A stretch of 64,000 nucleotides of DNA from Ottowia sp. (GCF_016703145.1 NZ_JADJCO010000005.1:62001-126000), one strand, 5' to 3'; counted from the first letter of the stretch, positions 44,138 through 53,420 are shown. Numbers and translations: made by a program. Notes: generated by a model from the letters alone, not told the origin.

Positions 44138-45082
44138 TCATGCCGCCTGCGGGGCGCCGATGAAAGCCACCAAGCGGTCCATCACCTCCCGGTGGCCCAG
44201 CAGGCGGTGGTGCCCCAGCCCTTCGGTGACGTGCACCTCCAGCGGACGCTGGGGGCAGGCGGCCATCAGGTTGAACATGTGCTCGATCGGTACTTCGGGG
44301 TCCTCGGCGTCGTGCACCAGCAGCGTGGGCTGGGAGGTCTGCGCCAGCATCTCCCCTACCGCCAGACGCTCCCAGTCCATGGGACTCTTGCTGCGCTCCA
44401 CCATCAACTGCCGCCCGCGCGCCAGCACCGACTGCGGCAGCCGCATCAGGCGGGCGAACTCCTCCGTTACCCACTTGCAATGGTCGAGCGAGCTGAACAG
44501 CACCTGGCGCCGCGCCTGCAGGCCCCAGTCGAGCTGCGCCCACAGCGCCATGGACACGCCGAAGGAGTGGGCGACGAGGGTATGGATCTCACCGACATGC
44601 GCGGCGACAGCGGCGACGGCGCCGGCGAACTCTGGCAGCGTGGCCGAGCGTCCGCTGGAGTGCCCATGCCCAGGGGCGTCGAAGGCGACCACGCGGTAGC
44701 CGGCATCCACCAGCGGCTGCACCATCTTGCCCAGGTGCGTGCCGCGCGCGCCCCAGCCGTGGACTAGCAGTACCGTGGGGCCGCTGCCCCAGCTGTACAA
44801 CGCGAGGTGGCCACGCCCGAAGGGCAGGGTGGCCCTTTCGGCGCGTTCGCGCAGACACGCCTGCCAGGGGCGTTCGGCCACGCGGGGCGGGCGTGTCAGC
44901 AGCACATAGGACAGGTGCGCGGCGGCGGCGGGCGACGTGGCGTGGAGGACGGCGAATGTCTGGCGCAGCCATTTCACGGCGGGGGTTTCGACGAATCGCC
45001 CCGCCTTGGGAAGCGCGTGGGGCGCGGGGTAGGCAAGGCCCTGGGGTGGGGTGATCACGGCACAGGAATCGGTGGGGGACAT
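44138..45082 (-). CDS. Alpha/beta fold hydrolase
   Basis: The 314-residue protein has oxyanion region VLLVHGWGARGTHLGKM, nucleophile elbow HTLVAHSFGVSMALWAQ (AHSFG), acid in LLVHDAEDPEVPIEHM and His in VTEGLGHHRLLGHREVMDRLV. No clear signal peptide is present. An aggagaacc ribosome site precedes the ATG at 45082. It may be an esterase or lipase; its small downstream membrane-protein partner gives no further clue. Confidence 0.88.
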   Translation of the reverse strand: MSPTDSCAVITPPQGLAYPAPHALPKAGRFVETPAVKWLRQTFAVLHATSPAAAAHLSYVLLTRPPRVAERPWQACLRERAERATLPFGRGHLALYSWGSGPTVLLVHGWGARGTHLGKMVQPLVDAGYRVVAFDAPGHGHSSGRSATLPEFAGAVAAVAAHVGEIHTLVAHSFGVSMALWAQLDWGLQARRQVLFSSLDHCKWVTEEFARLMRLPQSVLARGRQLMVERSKSPMDWERLAVGEMLAQTSQPTLLVHDAEDPEVPIEHMFNLMAACPQRPLEVHVTEGLGHHRLLGHREVMDRLVAFIGAPQAA

Positions 45083-45194
45083 GGCAGGTTCTCCTGAGGT
45101 GGGCTCGCGCCGCGATGCGCGGGGCGATGTCAGGACTGTAGAAATCACGCCGCTCGGCGCACAGGTGAAGATCGTCACCTGCGGTCCCGCTCGA

Positions 45195-45320
45195 CCCTGG
45201 AAATGGCAGTCGACCGCTTGCCACCTTCAGGAAAACCGCATGCCCTGTGACGTGCGCTTACCCTGGCCCGCCACGCCGATCACGGCACTGGCGGGCGCGT
45301 TCAATTGCCGTTTCTGGGAT
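45195..45320. repeat. MITE-like element, copy 2 (shorter)
   Basis: The ends (ccctggaaatggcagtcga and the inverse of tcaattgccgtttctggga) match the termini of the element at 3725-3963, and the internal hairpin gcccgccacgccg / cggcactggcgggc is nearly identical. The middle is about 110 bp shorter. It lies 18 bp downstream of the hybrid kinase gene, so both copies abut gene 3' ends. Confidence 0.65.
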
Positions 45321-45338
45321 GTCTCGGAAGACGGTGAA

Positions 45339-47072
45339 TCAGAGCGTGCGCAGCAGTGCCAGCATGCGCGTGGCCGACAGCGGCTTGGTGAGCAGGGGCA
45401 GGCCGGCGGCGGCGGCGCGCGCCCTCAGCTCCGGGTCGGTTTCGCCGCTAAGCAGGAACACGGGCTTGCCCAGCGCGCGCAGCCGCAGGGCGAGATCGAA
45501 TCCGTTGCCGCCGTCGGGCAGGCGCACGTCGCAGATGGCCAACTGCCCGAAGCCGCGCAGACGCCAGGCATCGGCCACCGTTTCCACGTGGCGCACGTTC
45601 TGCCCCCAGAGGCCCAGCAACTGGCGCATGGCGTCGGCCACCAGGGCGTCGTCCTCCACCAGCAGGATGTCGCGCGCCGGCAGGGGCGGAGCATCGAGTT
45701 GCCCCGGCTCGGTCTGCGCTGCCTCGGGCGACTCCTGCTCGGACTCGTCGGGGGTTAGCGTCGGCGGCGCATCCGCGCACGGAAGCGTCAGCGTGAAGCA
45801 GGTGCCCCGGCCGGGTTCCGAGCGCAGCGCCAGGCTGCCCAGCATCAGCTCGGCGAAGCGGCGCGAGATGGCCAGGCCGAGACCGTAGCCGTGCTGGCGA
45901 TTGCGTGCCTGGTTGTCGATCTGCACGAACTCGTGGAACACGCTCTCCTGCTGGTCCGCGGCGATGCCCGGCCCGGCGTCGCGCACCTGTACGCGGCATG
46001 CTTGCGCGCCCGGCCGCACCGCGATGGCCACGCAGCGCCCGGCGGTCGAGAACTTGATGGCGTTGTCCAGCAGGTTGGACAGCACGCGCCGCAGCATGAT
46101 CTCGTCCGCATGCACGTACCGGCCGGCGCCCTCGCGCATCAGTGCGACGACGCGCACGCCGGCTTCCTCGGCCATGGGGCCGTGCTGCTGCACCACGCCG
46201 CGGATCAGCGGGGGCAGGTCCACCACGGCGATCCGGGCTTGCATCGAGCCGGCATCGGCCTGGGTCAGGTCCAGCACCTGCGACAACAGGTCGTCGAGCG
46301 CGCGCCACGACTGGCGGATGCCGCCGAGCGCGCGCAGCGCCTCGGCGTCGGGGCGCGGGCCGAGCGCGCGCGCCAGCGGCTCCAGGTACAGGCCGATGGC
46401 GTGCACCGGCTGGCGCAGGTCATGGCTCACCGCGGCGAAGAAGCGCGACTTGGCCACGCTCAGGTCGGCCATGGCGTCGGAGGCGCGCTCGGCCTGGCGG
46501 CGGCGCACCGATTCGCGGCCGATGCGCTGCGCATGCACGGCGGCGGTGTAGATGATCATGGCGGCCATCACCACGCCGCACGCGCCCAGGAAGAACACCA
46601 TGGGCCGCCGCTCCATCACGCCATCGACCATGAACCGCAGCACCGTCGGGCCCAGGATCAGGGTCACGGCCAGCGCGGTGCGCTCGATGTCCCGCACGCC
46701 CCACATCGCCACTATGCCCGCGGTCGCCACCAGGTACACGCCCAGCAAGGAGTGGAGGCTGTGGTTGCCGGGAACGTACAGGAGCCAACAGGCGCTGCCC
46801 ACCGCCACCGACGACTGCCAGAGGTAGCGGCGGTAGATGCCGCGGCGCTGGCGCAGGGACAGGGTCTTGAAGTCCGGCCGGCGCACGCGCAGGAAACCCC
46901 AGGTGCCGGCGCTGGCCACCAGCACGAACCACAGCGTCGGCTTCCACCAGGGCAGCGCGGGCAGGAACAGCATCGCGCCCAGCAGTTCGCACAGGCGGCT
47001 CAGCAGCACCAGCGACACCGGCTGGGTGGTGCCGACGGCCTTCACCTGCATGGGCAGCGGCAACCGGCTCAC
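45339..47072 (-). CDS. Hybrid sensor histidine kinase/response regulator
   Basis: The 577-residue protein has five or so transmembrane segments in residues 20-175, a HisKA domain with FFAAVSHDLRQPVHAIGLYLEPL (His near 214), an ATPase domain (LSNLLDNAIKFS; GPGIAADQQESVFHEFVQ; YGLGLAISRRFAELM) and a C-terminal receiver (ILLVEDDALVADAMRQLL; phospho-Asp in LAICDVRLPDG). The GTG at 47072 overlaps the preceding LuxR regulator stop in GTGA; an ATG at 47051 is an alternative. With the LuxR protein it forms a two-component system. The signal is unknown. Confidence 0.92.
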   Translation of the reverse strand: MSRLPLPMQVKAVGTTQPVSLVLLSRLCELLGAMLFLPALPWWKPTLWFVLVASAGTWGFLRVRRPDFKTLSLRQRRGIYRRYLWQSSVAVGSACWLLYVPGNHSLHSLLGVYLVATAGIVAMWGVRDIERTALAVTLILGPTVLRFMVDGVMERRPMVFFLGACGVVMAAMIIYTAAVHAQRIGRESVRRRQAERASDAMADLSVAKSRFFAAVSHDLRQPVHAIGLYLEPLARALGPRPDAEALRALGGIRQSWRALDDLLSQVLDLTQADAGSMQARIAVVDLPPLIRGVVQQHGPMAEEAGVRVVALMREGAGRYVHADEIMLRRVLSNLLDNAIKFSTAGRCVAIAVRPGAQACRVQVRDAGPGIAADQQESVFHEFVQIDNQARNRQHGYGLGLAISRRFAELMLGSLALRSEPGRGTCFTLTLPCADAPPTLTPDESEQESPEAAQTEPGQLDAPPLPARDILLVEDDALVADAMRQLLGLWGQNVRHVETVADAWRLRGFGQLAICDVRLPDGGNGFDLALRLRALGKPVFLLSGETDPELRARAAAAGLPLLTKPLSATRMLALLRTL

Positions 47073-47710
47073 GCCAGCTCGGGGTCGTATTGCGCTGCCT
47101 GGGTGCGGTTGGAAACCTGGAGCACGCGGAAGATCTCGGACAGGTAGTTCTTCACCGTGCCCTCCGACAGGTCCAACTGCCGCGCGATCTGCTTGTTGGA
47201 CAGGCCCTGGCGCAACAGCGCGCGCACTTCCTCCATGCGCGGCGTGAGGCCGGCCGCCGGCAGCGGCACGGCCGCCGCCGGCGGCTGATAAGGCAGCCGC
47301 CGGCCTTCCAGCGCCGCATCGATGGCCTGCTGCATGCGCAATGCGCCTGCGCTCTTGGGTACGAACGCATACACGCTGGGCAGGTCGAGCGCGCGGCGGA
47401 TGACGTCGGGCGAGGTCAACGCCGACACCACCACCATGCGCAGTTGCGGGCACTCGCGCGCCAGCAGCGCCAGGCCAGCACCCTTGTCCATGCCGGGCAT
47501 GTTCAGGTCCACCAGGGCCAGCGCCGGCTGCGCCAGATGGCGCGCCTGCTGGCGCAGCGCACCGGCATCGGCTGCCTCCAGCAGGCGGGCGCCGGGCCAC
47601 ATCGCCGCCACCATCAGCTTGACGCCGTCGCGCACCAGGTCATGGTCGTCGGCGATCAGGATGGTGGGCGCCCGGATTGCGGTGTCGGGCTGGCAAGGGC
47701 AATCGATCAT
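47069..47710 (-). CDS. LuxR-type two-component response regulator
   Basis: The 213-residue protein has an N-terminal receiver (PTILIADDHDLVRDGVKL; phospho-acceptor Asp68 in ALALVDLNMPG; VVVSALTSPDV) and a C-terminal LuxR HTH (LTPRMEEVRALLRQGLSNKQIARQLDLSEGTVKNYLSEIF). The frame is open upstream to 47809; the ATG at 47710 was chosen because a GGTCATAT motif, possibly an operator, lies at 47768-47775, but 47773 is also possible. It is coupled to the hybrid kinase downstream. Confidence 0.9.
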   Translation of the reverse strand: MIDCPCQPDTAIRAPTILIADDHDLVRDGVKLMVAAMWPGARLLEAADAGALRQQARHLAQPALALVDLNMPGMDKGAGLALLARECPQLRMVVVSALTSPDVIRRALDLPSVYAFVPKSAGALRMQQAIDAALEGRRLPYQPPAAAVPLPAAGLTPRMEEVRALLRQGLSNKQIARQLDLSEGTVKNYLSEIFRVLQVSNRTQAAQYDPELA

Positions 47711-47815
47711 GCTCCAGAGGATAGGCGCCGCGCCGCCTGGAGAGCAAGGCCTTCTGGGGGTGAAATTGGTCATATCCTCCCTTTGGAGGAGGGCCGGCGG
47801 GTCGTTCACAGCTTC

Positions 47816-49867
47816 TCAGTCGTCGTCCGACGCGCGATGCGTGCCCACCAGTTGCTGCTGCACCTGCGGCGGCGCCACTTCGTAGTGCGACAGCGCCAGG
47901 GCGTAGCTGCCCTGGCCGGCCGTCATCGCGTTCAGGCGGCTCTGGTAGTCCGCCAGCTCGGCCAGCGGCACCTGCCCGCTGACGGTGAGCTGCCCCGGCT
48001 GGCCGCTGTCGGTGCCGCTGACCAGGCCGCGCCGCGCCGACAGGTCGCCCGTGATGGCGCCCATGGCGGTCTCGGGCGCGCTGATGTGTACCTGCGCGAT
48101 CGGCTCCAGCACCACAGGCCCGGCGTCGCGGATGGCGGCCTGGAACGCCTTCTTGCCCGCCGTGACGAAGGCGACTTCCTTGCTGTCCACGGCATGGTGC
48201 TTGCCGTCGTGCACGATCACGCGCACGTCCTGCACCGGGTAGCCGGCGATCACGCCCTCGGCCAGGGCTTCGCGCACGCCTTTCTCCACCGCCGGCATGA
48301 ACTGGCCCGGAATGGTGCCGCCCTTGACCTGGTCGACGAACTCGAAGCCCGCGCCGCGCGGCAGCGGCTCCACGCGCAGGTGGACCTCGCCGAACTGGCC
48401 GGCGCCGCCGCTCTGCTTCTTGTGGCGGTACTGCGCGGCGGCGTTTTGCGTCACCGTCTCGCGGTAGGCGATGCGCGGCGGGCGCGTGTCCACGTCGAAC
48501 TTGTGCACCTCGCGCAGGCGCTCCAGCAGCGCGCGCAGGTGCAGCTCGCCCAGGCCCTGAACGATGGTCTCGTGGGTGCCGGGCGCGCGCTCGATGCGCA
48601 GGCAGGGGTCCTCGGCCACCAGCTTGGCCAGGATCTCCCACATGCGCTGCTCGTCACCACGCCGCCTCGGCGCGATGGCCACGCCATGCACCGGCACCGG
48701 GAAGGGCAGGGGCTTCAGGTGGATGTGGTCGTCCTCGGCCGCGTCGTGCAGCACGGCGTCGAAGTGCAGCTCGTCGATCTTGCCGATGGCGCACAGCTCG
48801 CCCGGCCCGGCGCTCGCCACTTCCACGTGGTTCTTGCCCTGCTGCAGGTACAGGTGCCCCAGCTTGAAGGGCTTGCGCCCGTCGCCGACGTAGAGCTGCA
48901 TGCCCGGCGCCAGGGTGCCCTGGTGCACGCGCACGAAAGCCAGCTTGCCGACGTAGGGATCGACGCTGACCTTGAATACGTGCGCCAGCACGTGCGCGGC
49001 CGGGTCAGGCCGGGCATGGATCAGTTGCGCGGCCTCGCCTTCGCCCTTCAGGAAGTCGGGCGGATTGCCTTCCGCGGGGTTGGGCAGCAGCTTGGCGATG
49101 ATGTCCAGCAGCTCGGCCACGCCGGCGCCGCCGCGCGCGGAGACGAAGCACACGGGGATCAGGTGCCCCTCGCGCAGGGCCTGCTCCAGCGGCGCGTGCA
49201 GCTCGCCGGCGTCGACGTCGCCGTCGTTCAGGTAGCGCTCGACGAAGGCGCCGTCCACCTCCACCACCTGCTCCACCAGCGCGCGGTGCGCGTCGGCGAC
49301 GGCGCCGAAGTCGCTGTGGCCCTCGCGGTTGAAGAAGCAGTCCACCACCTTGGTGCCGCCGGCGTCGGGCAGGTTGAGCGGCAGGCATTCCTTGCCGAAG
49401 GCGGCCTGGATGTCGGCCAGCAGCGCGGGCAGGTCGGTATCGGGCGCGTCGATCTTGTTGACGATGATCAGGCGGTCGAGCTGCCGCTCGGCCGCGTAGG
49501 CCATCATGCGCCGCGCCATCGGCTCGATGCCGGCGGCGGCGCTGATGACGATGGCGGCTGTTTCCACCGCCTCCAGCGCCGCCAGGCTCTGGCCGATGAA
49601 GTCCAGCGCGCCGGGCGTGTCGATCAGGTGAATGCGGCAGCCGGCGTGCGCGGTGTGCATCACCGCCGACTGCAGCGAGTGCTGGGCCTTGATCTCCAGC
49701 GGGTCGTGGTCGCTCACGGTGCTGCCGCGCTCCACGCTGCCGGCCGCGCCGATGGCGCCGCTGGCGGCCAGCAGGGCCTCGGCCAGCGTGGTCTTGCCGG
49801 CGGCGGCGGGGCCGACCAGGGCCAGGGTGCGCAGTCGTTCGACGGGGGTGGGGGCGGGCGTGGTCAT
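47816..49867 (-). CDS. Elongation factor G-like GTPase lacking the catalytic His
   Basis: The 683-residue protein aligns with EF-G along its length: P-loop LVGPAAAGKTTLAEAL (residues about 18-32), NKID in IIVNKIDAPDTD, domain II, and domains III-V including GGAGQFGEVHLRVEPL and the VKGGTIPGQFMPAVEKGVREAL segment. The G3 motif reads DTPGALDF, so the His that triggers GTP hydrolysis in translational GTPases is Ala. The switch I RGITI motif is also altered (AQHSLQSAV). It therefore resembles the EF-G-like paralogues (EF-G2/FusA2) rather than the canonical factor. The role is unclear. Confidence 0.88.
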   Translation of the reverse strand: MTTPAPTPVERLRTLALVGPAAAGKTTLAEALLAASGAIGAAGSVERGSTVSDHDPLEIKAQHSLQSAVMHTAHAGCRIHLIDTPGALDFIGQSLAALEAVETAAIVISAAAGIEPMARRMMAYAAERQLDRLIIVNKIDAPDTDLPALLADIQAAFGKECLPLNLPDAGGTKVVDCFFNREGHSDFGAVADAHRALVEQVVEVDGAFVERYLNDGDVDAGELHAPLEQALREGHLIPVCFVSARGGAGVAELLDIIAKLLPNPAEGNPPDFLKGEGEAAQLIHARPDPAAHVLAHVFKVSVDPYVGKLAFVRVHQGTLAPGMQLYVGDGRKPFKLGHLYLQQGKNHVEVASAGPGELCAIGKIDELHFDAVLHDAAEDDHIHLKPLPFPVPVHGVAIAPRRRGDEQRMWEILAKLVAEDPCLRIERAPGTHETIVQGLGELHLRALLERLREVHKFDVDTRPPRIAYRETVTQNAAAQYRHKKQSGGAGQFGEVHLRVEPLPRGAGFEFVDQVKGGTIPGQFMPAVEKGVREALAEGVIAGYPVQDVRVIVHDGKHHAVDSKEVAFVTAGKKAFQAAIRDAGPVVLEPIAQVHISAPETAMGAITGDLSARRGLVSGTDSGQPGQLTVSGQVPLAELADYQSRLNAMTAGQGSYALALSHYEVAPPQVQQQLVGTHRASDDD

Positions 49868-49934
49868 GGGTGTCGTCGTCTCCTCGGGCCCCAGCCTAGC
49901 CGCGCGCCGCTCCCAGCGCAAGAGCGGGTGACGC

Positions 49935-51105
49935 CTATTGCGGGTGGGCCAGCAGGTGTTGGCCCAGCGCGTGGTAGGCCGGCAGCGAGGTCGGGTCGAT
50001 GCCCGCGTTGCCCGCGATCGGGTGGGACGCATAGCGCGCGATCACCATCTCGGCCTTCGGATCGACGTAGATGACCTGGCCATGGATGCCCATGGCGGCG
50101 AAGGCGCCGTGCTCTCATCTCGCCGAAGCGCGCCAGGTCTCTCAGGCCGGTGTTCAGGCCGCCGCCGGCGAACTCGGTGCCCACGCTGTCCACCGAGAAA
50201 TAGGCGTCCTGCTCCATGCCCATGCGGCTCCAGATGCGCTCGGACAGCACCTCGCCCACCGACTGCCCCGTGACGCGGCGGACGATCCAGCCCAGCACGT
50301 CGGAGTTGATCGTCTGGTAGCTGAAGGCGCCGCCGTGCTCGCCGGTCTTCTGCACCGTCCGCAGGTATTCGTAGAAGGACCGGGGGCCCTCGTAGCCCGG
50401 CGGCCGGGGCAGGATGTTGCCGGCGCGCGCATAGGACCAGATCTCGGCCTTGGGATCGGCGTAAGCCTCGCTGAACTTCAGTCCCATGCGCATGTCCATC
50501 ACGTTGCGCACGGTGGCGTCGCCAAAGCCGCTGTCCTTCAACTCAGGCACGTACTGCGCCACCTTGGCGTTTTCGTCGATCTTGCCCTCGGCCACCAGCG
50601 CGGCGGCCAGGGTGCCGAAGAACGACTTGGTGACCGATTGCGCGATGTGCTGCCCGGTGGGCTTGAAGACGCCCGCGTAGCGCTCGTACACCACGCGGCC
50701 CTTGTGCAGCACGATCACGCCGTCGGTGTAGTTGGCGTCGAACGCCTGGCCCCAGGTCATGGGATCGGTCCTGCCGATGGGGACGAAACCCACGGCGTCC
50801 AGGTCATTGCGTTCGGCGCGCGGCAGGGGCGACGACGGCAGCAGGCCGCGCGACACGTTGGTGGTCGGGGACAACTGGCGGACGTTGGAGAAGGTCCAGC
50901 GCAGCTGGGGAAATCGGTAGGAGGAGCCGTCGTCGCGGCGGATGATCTTGTCCGGCGGTGGCGGCGAACCGACCATCCAGCCCAGCCTGGCCGGGTCGGA
51001 ATCCTGCGCGCTGGGAGGCGGGGCGGGCTGGGCCGCGGCGCCGGCCGCCAATCCCACGCCGAGCAGGGCGGACAGCACCGCGCGGGCTGCAAACGGTCGC
51101 TTCAT
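49935..51105 (-). pseudogene. Class C beta-lactamase-like serine hydrolase, internal deletion
   Basis: From the ATG at 51105 there is a signal peptide (LSALLGVGLAAGAAAQPA) and a serine hydrolase domain with nucleophile motif SVTK (HIAQSVTKSFFGTLAAAL) and SYQTINSDVLGWIVRRVTG. At about 50112-50118, just after LRDLARFGEM, the frame jumps: the next recognisable sequence, EHGAFAAMGIHGQVIYVDPKAEM and ARYASHPIAGNAG, lies in another frame and ends at 49935. Compared with the usual family layout some 50 residues are missing between these points, so the gene seems inactivated by an internal deletion with a frameshift. Confidence 0.78.
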
Positions 51106-51174
51106 TCGAGTCTCCTTGGTTGTCGTTGCGGGTTTCGCGCCTGGATCATAGGTGCGGGCCACTATGCTGGAGCC

Positions 51175-51792
51175 ATGGACACCCTCGACCCCGACACCAC
51201 GCCCGCCGATGTGCTGACCTTCTGGTTCGGCGCCTACCCCCTGGATGCCGCTGCCATGGTGCGCGTGCAAGGCCAGTGGTTCCGCAAGGACGAGGCCTTC
51301 GACGCGCGCCTGCGCGAGCGCTTCGGCCCCGCCATCGCCGCCGCGCGCGCCGGCCGGCTCGACGCCTGGGCGGAGCAGGCCGAGGGGCGCCTGGCGCTGA
51401 CCGTGCTGCTGGACCAGTTCACGCGCAACGCCTTCCGCGGCCGGCCCGAGAGCTTCGGCGGCGACGCGCAGGCGCTGGCCCTGGCGCTGGAGGGCATCGC
51501 GCGGGGCCACGACCAGGCCGTGCCGCCGATGGCGCGGCCTTTTTGCTACCTGCCCCTGGAGCACTGCGAGGACGGCGAGATGCAGGCGCGCAGCGTGGCC
51601 CTGTTCGAGGCGTTGGCGACCAGCCCCGGCGCGCAGCCGGCGCCGCTGTTCGCCGCCAACCTGGACTACGCGCGCCGGCACCAGGACGTGATCCGGCGCT
51701 TCGGCCGCTTTCCGCACCGCAACGCCATCCTGGGCCGCGCGGACACGCCCGACGAAGCGGCCTACCTGGCGCAGCCGGGCGCCGGCTTCTAG
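51175..51792 (+). CDS. DUF924 family protein
   Basis: The 205-residue protein matches the DUF924 alpha-helical family (ADVLTFWFGAYPLDAAAMVR; QWFRKDEAFDARLRERFG; LTVLLDQFTRNAFRG; FCYLPLEHCEDGEMQARSV; RRFGRFPHRNAILGR). These are TPR-like soluble proteins of unknown function. It is divergent from the damaged serine hydrolase gene, with 69 bp between starts. Confidence 0.9.
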   Translation: MDTLDPDTTPADVLTFWFGAYPLDAAAMVRVQGQWFRKDEAFDARLRERFGPAIAAARAGRLDAWAEQAEGRLALTVLLDQFTRNAFRGRPESFGGDAQALALALEGIARGHDQAVPPMARPFCYLPLEHCEDGEMQARSVALFEALATSPGAQPAPLFAANLDYARRHQDVIRRFGRFPHRNAILGRADTPDEAAYLAQPGAGF

Positions 51793-51805
51793 CCGCTGGC
51801 GGCCG

Positions 51806-51870
51806 TTTCTGAATGAAAATGGACTGTATCCAGCGTGGGTATTGAGCCATAAGCTATTTAATTAATAGCT
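51806..51870 (-). repeat. Dispersed palindrome-plus-tail repeat between DUF924 and CTERM genes
   Basis: On the reverse strand the core agctattaattaaatagct, a near-perfect palindrome, is followed by tatggctcaatacccacgct and a tail ending attttcattcag. It fills the convergent gap between the two genes. Confidence 0.72.
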
Positions 51871-51900
51871 ATCCGGCCCATGCGTCTCTTCCCGCCGGGG

Positions 51901-53259
51901 TCAGCGCCGGCGCCTCAGCCGTGTCCATCTCGTCAGCGCCAGCAGAGCCACTGCCCACGCCAGCGCCCCCGCGCCCAGCGCCGGCACCGGCGCGATGCCG
52001 CTGCCGGCGGGTGGCATGGGCGTGCCCTGGAACTCGTAGGCGCCGATGTCCACCGTGCGCACGCGGCGCGGCTGGCCGTCCAGGTCGCGCCCATCGGGGC
52101 TGTCCACCACGCCGTCGTCGCCGTGGTCGATGGCGTCGGAGTCGGCGCGCAGGCGGAAGTCGCCACCCGCCGCATCGGCGAACGACGGGTTGCCTCGGCG
52201 TGTGCCGGGGCCGTAGGGACGGTCGCCGGGCTGGGGCGCGGGGCTGCCGAAGACCAGGTTGTGGTGGTCGGTGAAGCCGGGCAGGTTGCCCTCAAAGCTG
52301 ATCCCGGCGCTGGAATTGCTGGCGAACAGGTTGTTGGCCAGCACGCCGGCAACGCTGGAGCCCAGGTCGGTGCGCGCCCCGGCACGCAGCCCGTACTGGT
52401 GGCCCGCCACGGTGTTGTTCAACAGCCGTGCCTCGACGGTGGCGTTGCTGCCATCGGCCAGAACGCGCAGGCCCGTCTCGGAGCCTTGCCCGGCCACCAG
52501 GTTGTTGATGACCGCGGCGCGCGTCGCACCGATATATGCGCGCACGAGGATGCCCTCGTCGAAGCCGCGGCCCTGGACGATGTTCTTGCGCACCTGCGCG
52601 TCCAGCGCCAAGGTGCCGGGCGTGGACGGGGCGCTGCCGTAGAAGCTGATGGCGGCGCACGCCTCCAGGTCGTAGGCGTTCACATCATTGCCTTGCACGG
52701 TGGCCGACATGCCGGGCTGGAACGCATACACGGCGATGGCCGGCGCGCAATAGCCGTTCGCGCCGGACTGGTGGAGGGTGTTGCCCTCGAACACCCCCTG
52801 CGCCCGGCCATAGGCACCGGCGGCGTTGGACGCGGTCAGCTCAGGGGCGGAGTTGGAGCCGACCCCGATCAGTTCGCTGCCAGTGACCGTCAGCTTCAGG
52901 TTGCCGCCCCCCGGCGCCAAAAACCCCCGCGCGCGGCTGGCGCCACCCCGTGAAGTCAGGCCGATCACCACGACGTCCAGGTCGGCCGTGGTGGCCAGCG
53001 CGGTGATCGTGCGCACGCTGGGCTGGGCTTGGCCAGGCGTCAGGGTGAGGTTCTTGCGAATGGTCACGTCCTCGGCGATATGGCTATCGGTGACCAGGAT
53101 GATCGTGTCGCCGCTGTCGGCGCCGTCGATGCAGGCCTGCAGCGTGGTATTGCATGGCGCGGCGGGGCCGGGGTACTGGCGATTGGCGGCCTGCGCACTG
53201 AAAGCGGCGCCCAGGCTCAGCAGCGCGGCCAGGCCGCGCAGGGTGGTGGTTGGTGTCAA
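51901..53259 (-). CDS. Right-handed beta-helix protein with IPTL-CTERM-like sorting tail
   Basis: The 452-residue exported protein has a signal (LRGLAALLSLGAAFSAQAAN), a beta-helix region with repeated Asn-ended rungs (VTIRKNLTLT; ATVQGNDVNAYDL; AAVINNLVAGQ; ARLLNNTVAGHQ) and the DIGAYEFQG motif common at the end of such domains. The C-terminus has a short PVPALGAGAL motif, a hydrophobic helix and an Arg-rich end (TRWTRLRRRR), like IPTL/PEP-CTERM sorting signals. The start is TTG at 53259, five bases after aggagg; upstream ATG codons lack such a site. Confidence 0.8.
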   Translation of the reverse strand: MTPTTTLRGLAALLSLGAAFSAQAANRQYPGPAAPCNTTLQACIDGADSGDTIILVTDSHIAEDVTIRKNLTLTPGQAQPSVRTITALATTADLDVVVIGLTSRGGASRARGFLAPGGGNLKLTVTGSELIGVGSNSAPELTASNAAGAYGRAQGVFEGNTLHQSGANGYCAPAIAVYAFQPGMSATVQGNDVNAYDLEACAAISFYGSAPSTPGTLALDAQVRKNIVQGRGFDEGILVRAYIGATRAAVINNLVAGQGSETGLRVLADGSNATVEARLLNNTVAGHQYGLRAGARTDLGSSVAGVLANNLFASNSSAGISFEGNLPGFTDHHNLVFGSPAPQPGDRPYGPGTRRGNPSFADAAGGDFRLRADSDAIDHGDDGVVDSPDGRDLDGQPRRVRTVDIGAYEFQGTPMPPAGSGIAPVPALGAGALAWAVALLALTRWTRLRRRR

Positions 53260-53319
53260 TGGATCCTCCTGGGTTTTGTCCGGCGCGATGCTAGGGACGC
53301 AGGGGGACGCGCGGTAGGT

Positions 53320-53343
53320 GCCGAAAGTCATATGACCTTCGGC
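53320..53343. promoter_or_regulatory. 24-bp near-perfect palindrome, candidate operator
   Basis: The sequence gccgaaagtcatatgacctt and its last four bases ttcggc-matching arm form a dyad with one mismatched pair in twelve. It lies in the divergent gap between the CTERM gene (starts 53259) and a small exported protein gene (starts 53421). Its reverse strand contains GGTCATAT, also found upstream of the LuxR regulator. Confidence 0.5.
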
Positions 53344-53420
53344 AGGCATGACCTTCTTCACATGGCGGCGCCAAGGCCGCGCCGCGCATCATGAAAGCCT
53401 GTTCTCAGCAAGAGGTTTCC

